Below, piece by piece: positions 5,613 to 6,944 of a stretch of 6,944 nt of DNA. Made by a program: the position numbers and the translations under genes. How positions within the stretch are numbered: the first letter of the stretch is position 1; every line of letters begins with the position of its first letter. The notes below the pieces were generated by a model. The model saw only the letters and a program-made list of their open reading frames with translations, did no database searches and had not been told where the DNA came from. Origin of the DNA: Methanomassiliicoccaceae archaeon (GTDB taxonomy: Archaea; Thermoplasmatota; Thermoplasmata; Methanomassiliicoccales; Methanomethylophilaceae); assembly GCA_009778275.1 (NCBI GenBank), contig WRKC01000055.1, positions 1-6,944 on the forward strand. The letters run 5' to 3'.

Positions 5613-5664
5613 TTGACACTTGATCCCTATCATTTTGTGATAATATCAAAAAAACAGGTGTCAA
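5613..5664. repeat. Imperfect inverted repeat between the ABC remnant and the DUF4143 gene
   Basis: TTGACACTTG (5613-5622) and CAGGTGTCAA (5655-5664) are inverted copies matching at 9 of 10 positions. Between them lie TATCA-N5-TGATA (5628-5642) and the overlapping palindrome TGATAATATCA (5638-5648). It may be an operator, the end of a lost insertion element, or part of the 3' structure of the DUF4143 transcript. Confidence 0.45.
5648..5654 (-). terminator. T-run after the DUF4143 ATPase gene
   Basis: Seven A on the plus strand give a U7 run on the minus-strand transcript, 19 nt past the TAA at 5674. It lies just inside one arm of the inverted repeat. Confidence 0.4.
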
Positions 5665-5673
5665 GCTATAGAA

Positions 5674-6933
5674 TTAGTCCCTGAGACAACCCATCGGCAC
5701 GATATAAACGCCGTCACTGCGGCGGTATGCATACTCGCCGGCGGTCAACACCATGAGGAACGACGGTTCCATCATCTTCTCTGTGTTCACCTTGTCTCTG
5801 ATCTTCATCAGATTCTCTATGCCTTTCTCTATCTCCTTTGATCCCATCTTCACTTCAACGGCGCCCCACCGCCCGTCCGCAAGATGAATCACCGCATCGG
5901 CTTCCAGATCATTCTTGTCTCTGTAATGGAAGACCTTTCCGTCATTTGCCTGAGCATATACTCTCATGTCCCTTATCGCCATCGATTCAAACAACAGGCT
6001 GAAGGTCTTGAAATCATTGAGAAGGCTTTTCGGCGAAGCGTCGAGGAGTGCGGCCGCGATAGAAGGATCGACGAAATGTCTTTTCGGCGCGGTCCTTAAG
6101 ACAGTCTTTGAACGCATTGCCGGACTCCATGCAGGAAGATCTTCGGTGACGAATATGCGGCTCAGTGCGCTAAGATATGATGTAAAGGTTTTTTCTGATA
6201 TCGTGTGTCCATCAATATTAACATCGTCCATGATCGTTTTCAGTTTGGCAGGAGTGGATATATTGCGGGCCAATGCCCTCATCAATGAATTCATGCGGTC
6301 CGGATTCCTCTCAATACCTACAACACGCGATATGTCCTGATTCACGATGGCATCCACATAATCCTTTGCATAATTGATGGCATTATCATCATTACCTATG
6401 GAAGCGGGCCATCCGCCTCTTGTCATCATGAATGCCAAGTCCTCTATCTTCAATGATGATGTCCCTTCGATTTCTGCGTTGTTGAAAAGATCCGCCAAAG
6501 AAACGCTGCCGTTAGACTCCAATGATTCGAAGAGCGACATAGGCCGCATCCTTATGCGCGCTATCCTTCCAGTTCCGGTGTGCATGACCGCATCGTCGGC
6601 CGGTACCGCCGAACCGGTCAAAATGAACTGCCCGGGTTCTCCCCTCATATCAACGGCGTGGCGTACTGCATCCCATAACACCGGCGAGGTCTGCCACTCG
6701 TCTATAAGGCGGGGCGTATCTCCTTTAAGCAGGACGGACGGTGCGGTTTGTGCGAACCCCATATTGGATTCGCGTGTGTCGGGATCCTGCATATAGAGTG
6801 CACTTGCCGCTTTTTGGGCAGCGGTCCAGCTCTTACCGCACCATTTCGGCCCTTCTATCAAAACGGCGCCCATGTACCTTAGCTTGGCATCCAATGTTTT
6901 ATCGACTATCCTGCTGAGATATTTTCGACTCAC
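5674..6933 (-). CDS. AAA-family ATPase with DUF4143 / PD-(D/E)XK-like C-terminal domain
   Basis: 419 aa, soluble, stop TAA. N-terminal P-loop: GPKWCGKS (residues 28-35), the Walker A form common in AAA_14/DUF4143 proteins; Walker B RLIDEWQ (75-81; D78, E79); sensor ILTGS (104-108); and basic GTGRIARIRMRPMSLFES. A family-typical RGGWPA is at 172-177. The C-terminal DUF4143 part has HFVDP, LLFESMAIRD, then FHYRDKNDLEADAVI and WGAVEVK, giving E315, E344, D346, E360 and K362, a nuclease-fold pattern. These proteins are common in archaea and anaerobes, often in many copies, with uncertain function; defence, toxin-antitoxin-like or mobile-element roles have been suggested. The start used is GTG 6933; the frame stays open to the right edge, so the true start may lie outside the window. 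The neighbouring ABC scar suggests it was acquired or moved here. Confidence 0.8.
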   Translation of the reverse strand: MSRKYLSRIVDKTLDAKLRYMGAVLIEGPKWCGKSWTAAQKAASALYMQDPDTRESNMGFAQTAPSVLLKGDTPRLIDEWQTSPVLWDAVRHAVDMRGEPGQFILTGSAVPADDAVMHTGTGRIARIRMRPMSLFESLESNGSVSLADLFNNAEIEGTSSLKIEDLAFMMTRGGWPASIGNDDNAINYAKDYVDAIVNQDISRVVGIERNPDRMNSLMRALARNISTPAKLKTIMDDVNIDGHTISEKTFTSYLSALSRIFVTEDLPAWSPAMRSKTVLRTAPKRHFVDPSIAAALLDASPKSLLNDFKTFSLLFESMAIRDMRVYAQANDGKVFHYRDKNDLEADAVIHLADGRWGAVEVKMGSKEIEKGIENLMKIRDKVNTEKMMEPSFLMVLTAGEYAYRRSDGVYIVPMGCLRD

Positions 6934-6944
6934 AGATTGACATA

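Noticed and set aside
5674..6796. Plus-strand open frames across 5884-6796
   Set aside because: Antisense shadows of the AAA/DUF4143 gene, whose Walker and nuclease-fold motifs are clear on the minus strand.
1..6944. CRISPR array or complete insertion sequence
   Set aside because: No regularly spaced repeats and no transposase-like frame were seen on either strand.

Overview
The window looks like chromosomal DNA from a methanogenic archaeon, most likely Methanomassiliicoccales or another lineage that encodes pyrrolysine. Three things point this way. It has two genes tied to methyl-coenzyme M reductase (MCR): an AtwA-type ATPase and a methanogen-type YcaO. Its promoters are archaeal TATA boxes about 25-28 nt before the start codons, with several probable leaderless transcripts. 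And the ycaO gene carries a single in-frame TAG, while all six complete reading frames end in TGA or TAA. Methanosarcinales remain possible; the lineage is an inference, because no pyl gene lies in the window.

Layout. Positions 1-743 (minus) hold the N-terminal half of atwA, which runs off the left edge. Positions 744-1065 are an AT-rich divergent intergenic region with promoters, repeated TTTGCATG motifs and a GC-rich double-hairpin island ending in a T-run. Positions 1066-1857 (plus) encode a QueG-like iron-sulfur protein, followed by a hairpin. Positions 2149-3428 are a two-gene operon with a 4-nt ATGA overlap: a winged-helix protein with a DUF2111-like C-terminal domain, then a Cys-rich protein of the DUF6951 type, closed by a very strong GC hairpin. 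Positions 3522-5324 hold an unrecognised 182-aa protein and, 45 nt later, the YcaO gene (402 codons, TAG at codon 150). Positions 5325-5673 hold a decayed ABC-transporter C-terminus and an imperfect inverted repeat. Positions 5674-6933 (minus) encode an AAA/DUF4143 ATPase typical of accessory DNA.

How the genes may fit together. AtwA is the ATP-dependent component used to activate MCR, and the methanogen YcaO is the enzyme that makes thioglycine in McrA. Much of the window may therefore serve MCR maturation and its control, with the winged-helix protein as a candidate regulator and the 182-aa protein as a candidate YcaO partner. The right end (ABC remnant, inverted repeat, DUF4143 ATPase) looks like an accessory junction. 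The main discovery candidate is the YcaO reading frame interrupted, or more probably decoded, at an amber codon. If it is pyrrolysine, the enzyme that modifies MCR would itself depend on the pyrrolysine system that methylamine methanogenesis uses.
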